The position numbers and the translations under genes are program-made. Shown here one piece after another: positions 24,201-34,504 of a stretch of DNA of 64,000 nt. Within the stretch, counting starts at the first letter, position 1. The number at the start of each line of letters is the position of its first letter. The notes beneath the pieces were generated by a model. The model worked only from the letters and a program-made list of their open reading frames with translations, made no database searches and was not told the origin of the DNA. Source of the stretch: Archivesica marissinica (lineage: Eukaryota > Mollusca > Bivalvia > Venerida > Vesicomyidae); contig CM026398.1 in assembly GCA_014843695.1 (NCBI GenBank), positions 19,752,683 through 19,816,682 on the forward strand. Reading direction: 5' to 3'.

Positions 24201-24780
24201 GTATGCCTTTATCGTAAGTAAGATCGGAAATGTTGACCCTTGCCATACGTTTTACACGCTGGTCGGTAATTTGCTGGCTACTTCGGCGTTGGTACCATGC
24301 AATAATACCCATACCGTGAAAGGTTCCGGTCCCGTCCAAGGTGCGTATGTTTGAATCTGCAATGTACTGTCCTAACGTCGGGAATGGCGGTGGGGACAAC
24401 GATTGCAATGTTTGCTGCTGAAGAATGGACTGCTTGAAAAGCTGAACTTCATTGTAGGTGATGGACAAGCCAAATGAGGAAAGTTCTTCTGTGAGCCACT
24501 TTGATCCAAAGACGTGATCTAACTCTATACCAAGACCGAACAGCAGTGGTGAAATTACAGAGTTCGGACGTGCGGCTTGTGTGATGGCTTGCCCAATTAC
24601 GTCACACTTTAGCTCATCTTTAATCAGTGTTTCCAGGAACACACGTAAACTAGGAGTCAAAAAGTCTCCGCATTCTTTCAGGCTGGTATAGAATATATTT
24701 CTCAAGTCAGAATGACGTGAGCTGACTGGTAACCAATATTTTCGTTTTTCCCGCCAAAATGGACGCCATCTTGGATTTCG
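21220..24780 (-). pseudogene. Broken transposon protein: unknown N-region, FEN/XPG-like nuclease, Cys cluster
   Basis: Read right to left, about 1,160 codons. The N-terminal ~470 residues (24,705-23,293) show LDGTGTFHGMG (residues ~123-133), TFDQPL (~286-291), RLGGFHTLMS (~310-319) and GKAIARALR (~352-360). From memory these recur in uncharacterised, often multicopy, proteins of cnidarians, molluscs and fish. Next come DLVIEQTLM and GGLTHGRG (23,056 onward). A FEN/XPG-like region follows, with VVFDGYPEFSTKDHEHHRR, QAQADADTLIV, ANDTDI and HAWSGCDTTSSTFG, comparable to the acidic FDG, EAEA, SxDSD and GCD motifs. The C-terminus is a cysteine cluster, CKCKSQNPNQCG to CGGCHGVSC, like a CXC/CRC zinc motif. 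Lesions: frameshifts near 23,310, 22,577, 21,950 and 21,740; stops at 23,063 (TAG) and 21,553 (TGA, possibly from CGA by CpG decay). The frame is open upstream to 24,780, inside the right TIR, with no ATG, so the real start or a 5' exon is unknown. Confidence 0.78.
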
Positions 24781-25072
24781 TCATGATTACATCATCACAT
24801 CAATTTGCTCCATTGACCCCAGGGAAGAGTAATCACCTTTGTAACCTCCTGCCAATTTCCATTATCATACCTAGACCAGAAGTGACTAGAGACTTAAATT
24901 TGTTAGTCCTACCCCCTATCTTGATGGATCTTCGATTGGGTCCGAAATTTCAAAGTGCTTGGAAAAAAATTACCCAAGCCCAATTCATGGGGATTTTTTT
25001 TCTGAGGCACTATGGGGTGTACTGATTCAGAAAAACTAAGAATTATTTTTCCTTTACTTTTTTCCCCGCAAA
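24706..25072 (-). repeat. Right terminal inverted repeat, promoter side
   Basis: Inverted copy of 20,810-21,184, ending ACTTTTTTCCCCGC. On the coding (minus) strand it keeps CCAAGATGGCG (24,774-24,764) and TTTGGCGGGAAA (24,758-24,747). These lie about 40-70 bases upstream of the point where the protein frame leaves the TIR, so this TIR is the natural promoter of the element. Confidence 0.85.
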
Positions 25073-25407
25073 TTCTCTTCTGCACCCTGACTATTTTGTC
25101 AGTGGAGATATTCTTCACTACCTGATAACTCAATAATTATTGTAACCTGTTAGGCAAACACACAAATGGTTATTATTAACACTTATCAATCATGTAAATG
25201 ACCATATCCCAAGCCATATGGTGTAATTAAAACAGGATGCCAAGCAATCAGTGTCAATATAGCACCTAATCTTTCAAATTCCATGTAGTCTGGACAAACA
25301 AATATTTGTCTGATACACACATTTTCAAAGTTTTACACCTGGAACTTGGAGCTGACAAAATCCTTTTGATGTTGCCTGGTCAGTCATCCAGTAGTTAATG
25401 CGTTGGT

Positions 25408-25602
25408 GTTGCCTCCGTGGTCCAGTGGTTAAGGTAGCTGGCTTGTATTACACTGCTACCTATCATCACTAATGATCACAGGTTCGAGCCCCACTCGACC
25501 GTGTCTCATTGACCTGCCCAGGAAAGATGTTATTAGGTAAACTGCCAGTCACTCAAATTGGGCAGCTGGTAGCGACGTTAAATAAACTTATTTTAAATAA
25601 AA
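25408..25602 (+). mobile_element. SINE family B, internally deleted
   Basis: tRNA-like head GCCTCCGTGGTCCAGTGGTT with B-box GGTTCGAGCCCC, then CCGTGTCTCATTGACCTGCC. The middle block (GGCAGTTTCTTACGG to GGTTAACCGCTGG) found in the 37,975 copy is deleted. The tail GGTAGCGACGTTAAATAAAC closely resembles the family A tail. Confidence 0.85.
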
Positions 25603-25665
25603 TAATAAAAAAATAACATGTTGGACTGTGGTTTGCATACATGTATCAGAACCTAATAATTTTAT

Positions 25666-25910
25666 TATCGGCTCTACAATTAGCGTAGTGGTTAGCACAC
25701 TCGCTTCTCACCCATGCAACCCGGGTTCGATCCTGTGAGCGGGAAGTATGTGAGATGGTACGGTGGTCACCAAATCGGACAGGTGGGTTTTCTCCGGGTA
25801 CTCCGGTTTCCTCCCACATTTACGCTTTCATCTGTGCCAACGAGAGTGATTAATATAAGTTATTAGAACTTGCTTCGCAATCGTTGTAAAATAAATAAAG
25901 TTAAACTTTT
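25666..25910 (+). mobile_element. SINE family C, full-length
   Basis: Head GGCTCTACAATTAGCGTAG, TGGTTAGCACACTCGCTTC, B-box GGTTCGATCC. Next a central core TTTTCTCCGGGTACTCCGG, TTTCCTCCCACA and TACGCTTTCATC. The tail is GAGAGTGATTAATATAAG, AACTTGCTTCGCAATCG and AAAATAAATAAAGTT. The core resembles a domain I recall from SINEs of many animals, though I cannot check which named one. The tail is shared with family D. Confidence 0.88.
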
Positions 25911-26025
25911 TTTTATATAATATTAACAGTATCTCAGTGATGTACATTACATGTACACACATTAATTTCATTGCTGTTATGATTTGTTAGGGAGAGACAG
26001 GAAGACAGCCAAATGACAAAAGACT

Positions 26026-26888
26026 TAACCCTTTCCTTCATAGAGATTTAGGTTCATATACTATCCATATCTCCATACAAACCACAGCCATTAACCCTTT
26101 CCTTCATAGAGATTTAGTTTCATATACTATTATATCTCCATACAAACCACAGCCATTAATTAACCCTTTCCTTCATAGAGATTTAGGTTACTATACTATT
26201 ATATCTTCATACAAACGACGGCCATTAATCCTTTCCTTCATAGAGATTTAGGTTAATATACTATTATACCTCCATACAAACGACAGCCATTAACCCTTTC
26301 CTTCATAGAGATTTAGGTTAATATACTATTATACCTCCATACAAACGACAGTCATTTAGCTATCATGCAGTGGATAAGTAGTGGCCATATCTATCCCACA
26401 TCTATAGATATTACTGGGACTACATAGAGATTTAGGTTAATATACTATTATACCTCCATACAAACGACAGTCATTTAGCTATCATGCAGTGGATAAGTAG
26501 TAGTACCTAATATCCCACCTGCATAGTTACTGGGACTACATGAGATTCTGGCGTTTATTATGAACATTGGTTTGGCTACTGCATTATCAGTGTATGTCGT
26601 ATTGGTAATGGCGTCAATAGGTGCATCTATGAGGGAAAAGGTTAACCCTTTCTTTCATAGAGGCGTAGGTTAATATTCTATTATATCTCCATACAAACCA
26701 CAGCCATTTATTTAGCTATCATGCAGTGGATAAGTAGTCGCCATATCTATCCCACATCCATAGATATAACTGCAACTACATGAGATTCTGGCCTTTATTA
26801 TGAACATTGGTTTGGCTACTACATTGTCAATAAATGTCGTATTGGTATTGGCGTCAAGAGGTGCTTCTATGAGGGAAAGGGGTTAAAA
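26026..26888 (+). mobile_element. MITE family 2, tandem/nested cluster
   Basis: The left end, TTAACCCTTTCCTTCATAG plus AGATTTAGGTTAATATACTA, is repeated about six times at 26,030-26,345 with ~60-bp spacing. Longer copies follow, with the interior GCAGTGGATAAGTAGT, ACTGGGACTACATGAGATTC and GGTTTGGCTACTACATTGTC. The cluster closes with CTATGAGGGAAAGGGGTTAA near 26,868-26,887. It looks like end amplification and repeated insertion of one MITE family. Confidence 0.78.
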
Positions 26889-27329
26889 CTTTGTCCAAAA
26901 AATGTTACAATTTTTTCAATGTTCATTTACATTAAACAATGTTACAATGGATGGAATTCCTTCCTGAAAACCTTTACTGATTTTGTAACAATGGTAGCAT
27001 CTTTTTTTTTAGAAAGTCATTTTGAACAGGAATATTATAACATTAATTCACCGAAGCACCTGGTATCTTAAACAAATACACATATTTTCCATAAATAAAT
27101 TCTGTCACATCATCATTCCCCAAGTGACTAAAACTTCCGACTGTTAATTTATCTTCTTAATTAAATATTTCATGCCTGTTTTTATGACAAAGTGAAATTT
27201 TCACAACATAATTTTTATGTGACAAATGTATGTGCCAAATTACAAGGAGTACTTGTTTTTCCAAACTTGACTCTATTTGCAAACATTTTTGATAATTTCT
27301 GCATTCAAATAGTTTTCTGTATTTTCCAT

Positions 27330-27540
27330 TTAACCCTTTCAACACCACAAACCTCTAAATAGGCTTACAAAAAGTGTAGATCCAGATGAGCCGGCTCGTG
27401 ACGAGCCGTCTCATCAGGATCTGCACTTTTTGCAAGTAGTATTACCAATTTTAGACAAAATTACCCATCTTGATAAATGAACTGGTCCAAATGTAATTTT
27501 CTTATTCATTTATTCAGTTACTTGGTGTTGAATGGGTTAA
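27330..27540 (-). mobile_element. piggyBac-type MITE, family 3, copy 1
   Basis: TTAA at 27,330-27,333 and 27,537-27,540 bracket 203 bp with ends CCCTTTCAACACCAC and GGTGTTGAATGGG, an imperfect inverted pair. The interior has a strong hairpin, AGATCCAGATGAGCCGGC facing GCCGTCTCATCAGGATCT across CTCGTGACGA. Other copies: 40,013-40,257, 48,431-48,639 and 53,681-53,926. Confidence 0.82.
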
Positions 27541-27659
27541 AGCAAACATCATTAATCAGAAGCATAATTTATATATATATATAGACATGTGTTCATTAAA
27601 CTTTATATATGTTGATCATTGTCATGCAAGCAAATAGATGGCATGCATGTGGTATGGAT

Positions 27660-27895
27660 AATGGATAAGCCCCATTCCATCCGGGCGTTGTTTCAGATGA
27701 ATGGTCCAGGGCACCCTAACAGAAGCACTGACCACACGCAAGCCATCTGAATAGCTCCTACCCCAACAGGTTATTTATTAGCAGGACTCGAATGCACAGT
27801 CAAATACTGTGATTAGAATCTAACCTACATTCAAAGGAAATGAGTTCAAGCCGGTTTCATTAGTGGGAAGTGAGTGTGCTAACCATTGCGCTAAT
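27660..27895 (-). mobile_element. tRNA-like SINE remnant, unnamed family
   Basis: On the minus strand CCGATTAGCGCAATGGTTAG and CACACTCACTTCCCAC look like a tRNA-derived head close to family C. The rest (CCATTCATCTGAAACAACGC and CGGATGGAATGGGGC blocks) matches no other copy here. Confidence 0.5.
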
Positions 27896-27899
27896 CGGA

Positions 27900-28715
27900 G
27901 GATCGAATGAGAGTAAACTTATGTGTGCATCATGAACTGCATACAGGTACATATAATTAATGAAATTCTAAAACTCGTCCAATCTTTAACTCTTCACCTC
28001 CCAAATGTTTGTTCATAGTGGCATAATACATCGATTCTTGGAAAAATAATTACTGCCAGAACATATCATAGATTGTGATGGCATATTATTTACTGCATGA
28101 TTTGGATCTTATGGAACATGTCTTGTGTGCTAAGATAAGGGTTACCAAGCCAAGAAGATCAGCGAGACTGGACACTTCCAAGTCTGTCGGGCATTCTACT
28201 TGATATCTGGAAAACTGGGAGACGTTGGAACTTCATCCCCCCTCACCAACAAACGGTGGAATCCATGTATGCTATCCTGTTCTATTACTTGATCGAACAT
28301 GTCTCTAGTGAATATACATCAGAAACATCTTCCTAATAATAGTATGTCTGTGAAGTTTGGGGAAATTTGTTTCATTACTTTGTAGCAAAACATATGTGTG
28401 CAATGCACCCATTTGACCTTAGGTGTGACCTTTACATAAACATTGAGAGTGGAGATCTTGATTGCCACACACAGCATTCTGTCTGATCAAGCTGAACCCA
28501 TGGTAACAATATAAATTATATTCTATGAACAAAAGTATCTTTCTGCCTCAAAGACTGAACTTGATCAAAGCAAATACCAATTGGATCAAAGAAAATAATA
28601 AACACAGTTTGCCTCTTTGAAATGTATCAACTAGAGCAAGTTACATCAATATGCATGCAGAGTGGAGGTAAAACAAGTTGTCGAAAAAGGACCATACATG
28701 TTATATTGTTATAGT
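27900..28715. other. Spacer, nothing recognised
   Basis: Mixed AT-rich sequence with a possible fragment of the old GACCTTAGGTGTGACCTT repeat near 28,410. No exon or element supported. Confidence 0.4.
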
Positions 28716-28719
28716 TATA

Positions 28720-28905
28720 ATTCGGGTTTTACGCCTGCATCAGCACCATTTTGGGCTATATCGCCGACGGGCAGTTTACCGAACAACACCTTTCCTAGGC
28801 AGGCTCCAGCGGTTAACCAGTACTTGGGTGCACCAATCTCCGTAAGAAACTGCCAATTTTTTCATATAAATGAGACACGGCCTGAGCGGGGCTCGAACCC
28901 GTATG
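28720..28905 (-). mobile_element. SINE family B, inverted
   Basis: Plus-strand order: CGGGTTTTACGCCTGCATCA, CACCATTTTGGGCTATATCG, CAGCGGTTAACCAGTAC, AATGAGACACGGCCTGAGCG, GGGCTCGAACCCGT. This is the reverse of family B from tail to B-box; the outermost head is missing. Confidence 0.85.
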
Positions 28906-28944
28906 GACCATACATGTACAATTAAATTTAGCAAATGTTCGATT

Positions 28945-29450
28945 GTTTTTGGGGTTTAACGTCACACTAACAGCTCACATCACATGGCGACTTCCTTCCA
29001 GCTATTACTGGTGGAGGAAGATTCCGGGTGCCCTATTGAGCAATATTTCAGGCACGGATGGGTATCCGGGTGGAACCACCAACCTGTTTTTTACCCCCTG
29101 ACCCAGATTAAAAAAAAAAATCCATATATTTCTGTACCCAAGAGTATGATAAAAAAAAGATTCCCTACCAACCAAGCTTTTTGTGTGCAGGAAACAGTAA
29201 ACACGTGGTTTTTTTTGCCTTACATGTGGAGGAAGATTCCGGGTGCCCCATTGAGCAATATTTCAGGCATGGACGGGTATCCAGGTGGAACCACGAACCC
29301 ATTTTTTTTTTTTACCCCCTGACCAAGAGTTTTAAAAAAAATATCCCATATTTCTATGCCCAAGAGTATGATAAAAAACCAACAAACCCTGCTTTTTGTG
29401 TGCCTGAAACAGTAAACACATGGTTTTTTTTTTTGGCCTTACATGTAACT
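28945..29450 (+). repeat. Duplicated SINE-like segment (~215-bp unit, 2 copies)
   Basis: GGAGGAAGATTCCGGGTGCC, CAATATTTCAGGCA..GACGGG and TTTTTACCCCCTGACC occur at 29,013-29,110 and again at 29,228-29,325. Each is followed by CCCAAGAGTATGATAAAAAA and GCTTTTTGTGTGC. The leading part (GGGTTTAACGTCACACTAAC) resembles the element at 36,780-37,018. Frames run through it but carry no recognisable domain. Confidence 0.7.
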
Positions 29451-29934
29451 CACTATATTGATGCATTTCGTACATTCTGATAACATGATAAATGTATTAC
29501 AAATGTTATATATTACCTTTGTTTGGCATGGACATTTTGAATGTTTTATATGCCAACAACACACACACACCGTCAGTAATTATTGTTACCTGACATATTG
29601 TAAAGTAATCCACTAAACACTAAAATAAATCCCTTTTCACAGATTACATATTTATATTTTTCAACACAATTCCTAGAAATACAACATCCTTCACACATGT
29701 ATATCCTCAGAATTATATGAACACTAGAAAGCACACCTGGATATATAATACATGAAACATAAAACATAAAAACATCGCCTCAAACGAGATGCAATCAAAA
29801 TGAGGGGAGTGAGTTAATCCCAGTGAGATGAAGATTAAGATTACACCATCATGATTGTTAAGCCATTATTCATGAATTAGTTTGAGATTCATCCCCAACC
29901 ACCTCTCCCTGTCATTCCAATTATGAACCATGAT
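29451..29934. other. Spacer, nothing recognised
   Basis: Short AT-rich stretch between the duplicated SINE-like unit and the 29/30-bp array; includes a brief (AC)n near 29,562. Confidence 0.4.
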
Positions 29935-32900
29935 CTCCTGTTCTTACAGTACATGTATGTGTACCTACTGTTCTTACAGTACATGTATGTGTACCTACTG
30001 TTCTTACAGTACATGTATGTGTACCTACTGTTCTTACAGTGCATGTATGTGACCTACTGTTCTTACAGTACATGTATGTGTACCTATTGTTCTTACAGTA
30101 CATGTATGTATACCTACTGTTCTTACAGTACATGTATGTGTACCTACTGTTCTTACAGTACATGTATGTGTACCTACTGTTCTTACAGTACATGTATGTG
30201 ACCTACTGTTCTTACAGTATATGTATGTGTATCTACTGTTCTTACAGTACATGTATGTGTACCTACTGATCTTACAGTGCATGTATGTGACCTACTGTTC
30301 TTACAGTGCATGTATGTGACCTACTGTTCTTACAGTACATGTATGTGTACCTACTGTTCCAGTGCATGTATGTGACCTACTGTTCTTACAGTACATGTAT
30401 GTGACCTACTGTTCTTACAGTACATGTATGTGTACCTACTGTTCATACAGTACATGTATGTGTACCTACTGTTCTTACAGTATATGTATGTGTATCTACT
30501 GTTCTTACAGTACATGTATGTGTACCTACTGATCTTACAGTGCATGTATGTGACCTACTGTTCTTACAGTGCATGTATGTGACCTACTGTTCTTACAGTA
30601 CATGTATGTGTACCTACTGTTCCAGTGCATGTATGTGACCTACTGTTCTTACAGTACATGTATGTGACCTACTGTTCTTACAGTACATGTATGTGTACCT
30701 ACTGTTCATACAGTACATGTATGTGTACCTACTGTTCTTACAGTATATGTATGTGTATCTACTGTTCTTACAGTACATGTATGTGTACCTACTGATCTTA
30801 CAGTGCATGTATGTGACCTACTGTTCTTACAGTGCATGTATGTGACCTACTGTTCTTACAGTACATGTATGTGTACCTACTGTTCCAGTGCATGTATGTG
30901 ACCTACTGTTCTTACAGTACATGTATGTGACCTATTGTTCTTACAGTACATGTGTGTGCCTACTGTTCTTACAGTACATGTATGTGTACCTACTGTTCTT
31001 ACAGTACATGTATATGACCTACTGTTCTCACAGTACATGTATGTGACCTACTGTTTCTTACAGTATATACAGTACATGTATGTGTACCTACTGTTTCTTA
31101 CAGTATATACAGTATATGTATGTGACCTACTGTTTCTTACAGTATATACAGTACATGTATGTGTACCTACTGTTTCTTACAGTATATACAGTATATGTAT
31201 GTGACCTACTGTTTCTTACAGTATATACAGTACATGTATATGACCTACTGTTCTCACAGTACATGTATGTGACCTACTGTTCTCACAGTACATGTATATG
31301 ACCTACTGTTCTTACAGTACATGTATGTGTACCTACTGTTCTTACAGTACATGTATATGACCTACTGTTCTCACAGTACATGTATATGACATACTGTTTC
31401 TTACAGTATATATAGTACATGTATGTGACTACTGTTTCTTACAGTATATACAGTACATGTATGTGACCTACTGTTTCTTACAGTATATACAGTACATGTA
31501 TGTGACCTACTGTTTCTTACAGTATATACAGTACATGTATATGACCTACTGTTCTCACAGTACATGTATATGACCTACTGTTCTTACAGTACATGTATGT
31601 GACCTACTGTTCTCAAAGTACATGTGTGACCTACTGTTCTCACAGTACATGTATGTGACCTACTGTTCTCACAGTACATGTATATGACCTACTGTTCTCA
31701 CAGTACATGTATATGACCTACTGTTCTCACAGTACATGTATGTGACCTACTGTTCTTACAGTACATGTATGTGACCTACTGTTCTCACAGTACATGTATA
31801 TGACCTACTGTTCTCACAGTACATGTGTGACCTACTGTTCTCACAGTACATGTATGTGTACCTACTGTTCTTACAGTACATGTATGTGACCTACTGTTCT
31901 CACAGTGCATGTATGTGACCTACTGTTCTTACAGTACATGTATGTGATCTACTGTTCTTACAGTACATGTATGTGTACCTACTGTTCTTACAGTGCATGT
32001 ATGTGACCTACTGTTCTTACAGTACATGTATGTGACCTACTGTTCTTACAGTACGTGTATGTGACCTACTGTTCTTACAGTACATGTATGTGACCTACTG
32101 TTCTTACAGTACATGTATGTGATCTACTGTTCTTACAGTACATGTATGTGACCTACTGTTCTTACAGTGCATGTATGACCTACTGTTCTTACAGTACATG
32201 TTTGTGACCTACTGTTCTTACAGTACATGTATGTGACCTACTGTTCTTACAGTACATGTATGTGACCTACTGTTCTTACAGTACATGTATGTGATCTACT
32301 ATTCTTACAGTACATGTATGTGTACCTACTGTTTCTTACAGTACATGTATGTGATCTACTATTCTTACAGTACATGTATGTGACCTACTGTTTCTTACAG
32401 TGCATGTATGTGATCTACTATTCTTACAGTATATGTATGTGTACCTACTGTTTCTTACAGTACATGTATGTGTACCTACTGTTCTTACAGTACATGTATG
32501 TGTACCTACTGTTCTTACAGTACATGTATGTGTACCTACTGTTCTTACAGTACATGTATGTGTACCTACTGTTCTTACAGTACATGTATGGATCTACTAT
32601 TCTTACAGTACATGTATGTGTACCTACTGTTTCTTACAGTACATGTATGTGATCTACTATTCTTACAGTACATGTATGTGACCTACTGTTTCTTACAGTG
32701 CATGTATGTGACCTACTGTTCTTACAGTACATGTATGTGTACCTACTGTTCTTACAGTACATGTATGTGTACCTACTGTTCTTACAGTACATGTATGTGT
32801 ACCTACTGTTCTTACAGTACATGTATGTGTACCTACTGTTCTTACAGTACATGTATGTGATCTACTATTCTTACAGTACATGTATGTGACCTACTGTTTC

Positions 32901-33220
32901 TTACAGTGCATGTATGTGACCTACTGTTCTTACAGTACATGTATGTGTACCTACTGTTCTTACAGTACATGTATGTGTACCTACTGTTCTTACAGTACAT
33001 GTATGTGTACCTACTGTTCTTACAGTACATGTATGTGATCTGAATGAATGAATGGTGTTTTACGGCGCATCGACATCTACGGTCATGTAGCGTGCATTAA
33101 AGTTATGTTTATTGTCGAGTGTATGAAATAAAATTCTATATAAGTATATGCATGTATGTGACCTACTGTTCTTACAGTACATGTATGTGACCTACTATTC
33201 TTACAGTACATGTATGTGAA
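29935..33220. repeat. 29/30-bp minisatellite, about 105 copies
   Basis: Unit ACCTACTGTTCTTACAGTAC then ATGTATGTGT (30 bp) or the GT-less 29-bp form. Submotifs vary (TTCT, TTTCT with TATATACAG, TCTCAC, TGCATG). The dyad TACTGT-TTCT-ACAGTA and the palindrome TACATGTA sit in almost every monomer. A 263-bp block is repeated in tandem (30,351 and 30,614 start equivalent positions). Unrelated sequence interrupts the array at about 33,040-33,150. Open frames on both strands (YVYLLFLQYM and CKNSRYTYMY types) are artefacts. Confidence 0.95.
33040..33150. other. Non-monomer insert inside the 29/30-bp array
   Basis: Begins GAATGAATGAATGG and holds GTTTTACGGCGCATCGACAT. The phrase ACGGCGCATC also occurs near 37,124, so this may be a small dispersed element that landed in the array. 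Two or three monomers resume after it. Confidence 0.55.
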
Positions 33221-33388
33221 ACACACAATTAATTATGGTCATTTGAGGCCATCCTGAAGCTAAGACGGCCTGATGTCATTAATTGCTTTGACCGTGATGC
33301 ACCAGATAAGCAAATGTCAACAAAATGGTGGCAGCTACACCAAATTAAAAAAATTATTAAATTTATACAGCTCATCAGAACCATTTGT

Positions 33389-33628
33389 TTAACCCTTTGC
33401 CTTATAGAAGCACCTCTTGACGCCATTAACGATACGACATACATTGACAATGTAGTAGCCTAACCAATGTTCATAATAAAGGCCAGAATCTCATGTAGTT
33501 CCAGTAATATCTATGGAGGTGGGATAGATATGGCGACTACTTATCCACTGCATGATATCTAAATGGCTGTTGTTTGTATGGAGATATAATAGTATATTAA
33601 CCTAAATCTCTATGAAGGAAAGGGTTAA
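33389..33628 (-). mobile_element. piggyBac-type MITE, family 2, single intact copy
   Basis: TTAA at 33,389-33,392 and 33,625-33,628. Ends CCCTTTGCCTTATAGAAG and TCTATGAAGGAAAGGG are an imperfect inverted pair; 232 bp between. Interior blocks (GCACCTCTTGACGCCATTA, TACATTGACAATGTAGTAGC, ACTTATCCACTGCATGAT) match the clusters at 5.9, 26.0 and 48.7 kb. No coding. Confidence 0.82.
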
Positions 33629-33639
33629 GGGTTCTTATC

Positions 33640-33895
33640 TCAGCTGACCTAGTGACCTAGTAGTTGACATACAGACTGCAGCTGAACAAAACTGATAGAT
33701 GCTGTTGTAAGGATGTTGCTGACCTAGTGACCTAAATTGTTATGCGGACAGCAGTTGAACAAAACTGATAGATGCTGTTTGTAAGGATGTTGCTGACCTA
33801 GTGACCTAAATTGTTATGCGGACAGCAGCTGAACAAAACTGATAAATGCTGTTTGTAAGGATGTTACTGACCTATTGACCTAAATAGTTATGCAG
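33640..33895. repeat. 74-bp tandem repeat, ~3.4 copies
   Basis: GGATGTTGCTGACCTAGTGA recurs at 33,711, 33,785 and (variant GGATGTTACTGACC) 33,859, followed by CAGCTGAACAAAACTGATAG. Confidence 0.85.
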
Positions 33896-34130
33896 ACTAT
33901 TATTTCTATCGGTTTTACCATCTATCTGTATTATTTATTTTGGTTTTATAACCTATGTCTATATTATTTATATCGGTTTTACAATCTGTTTGTATTATTT
34001 ATATCAGTTTTACAATCTGTCTATATTATTTATATCGGCTTTACGATCTATGTTTGTATTATTTATTTTGGCTTTACAATCTGTCTGTATCATTTATATC
34101 AGCCTTAGAATCGGTCTGTATTGGTTCTAC
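33896..34130. repeat. ~32-bp degenerate tandem repeat, ~7 copies
   Basis: TATTATTTATATCGG then TTTTACAATCTGTCTG repeated with changes (TTTTGG, TATCAG, GGCTTTAC). Open frames are short and unsupported. Confidence 0.8.
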
Positions 34131-34504
34131 ATTATCTAAATGTATGTCCAACATTATACATGTGACTATGGATTTTACTGACAATGTCTGTGTTCTTACT
34201 TATAATGACTCAGTATTATTTCTAAGGATTTTACAGTACTTGTTACAATGACATGGTCTCTACAATACATTTACTGTACAATTTCATTTTAAGTTTTCTG
34301 CAGGATATTACAGTGACGTACATATTTTATTGTTCATATTTAAACACAGACATGTGCTATTTACATTGTTACAATACATACATGTACACAAAGCTAGCAC
34401 CTTACTCCAACTCTTCACCACAACCCATTATAACACAGAGCCCAAGTTGACCAGCCCAGGGAAACGGGCTATAGTTGGTTACGGTGAATACTGCACATTT
34501 GATT

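Larger units (their letters stand above)
20810..25072 (-). mobile_element. DNA transposon with long TIRs and one large broken ORF
   Basis: A 4.26-kb unit bounded by two ~370-bp inverted repeats, 20,810-21,184 and 24,706-25,072. They match at roughly 94% by eye and include one 7-base indel. The coding sequence lies between them on the minus strand and fills nearly the whole interior. Outer ends start near TTTGCRGG. I could not fix the exact ends or a target duplication, so the superfamily stays open. Long TIRs, a single multi-domain protein and its decay all indicate a dead copy of a formerly autonomous cut-and-paste element. A host gene caught between unrelated inverted repeats is less likely, because coding and TIR boundaries coincide within about 40 bases at both sides. 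Confidence 0.8.

Noticed and set aside
29921..33030. Many YVYLLFLQYM / CKNSRYTYMY open frames
   Set aside because: Open on both strands only because of the 29/30-bp monomer.
29935..33035. CRISPR array
   Set aside because: Units are contiguous without unique spacers, in an animal genome.
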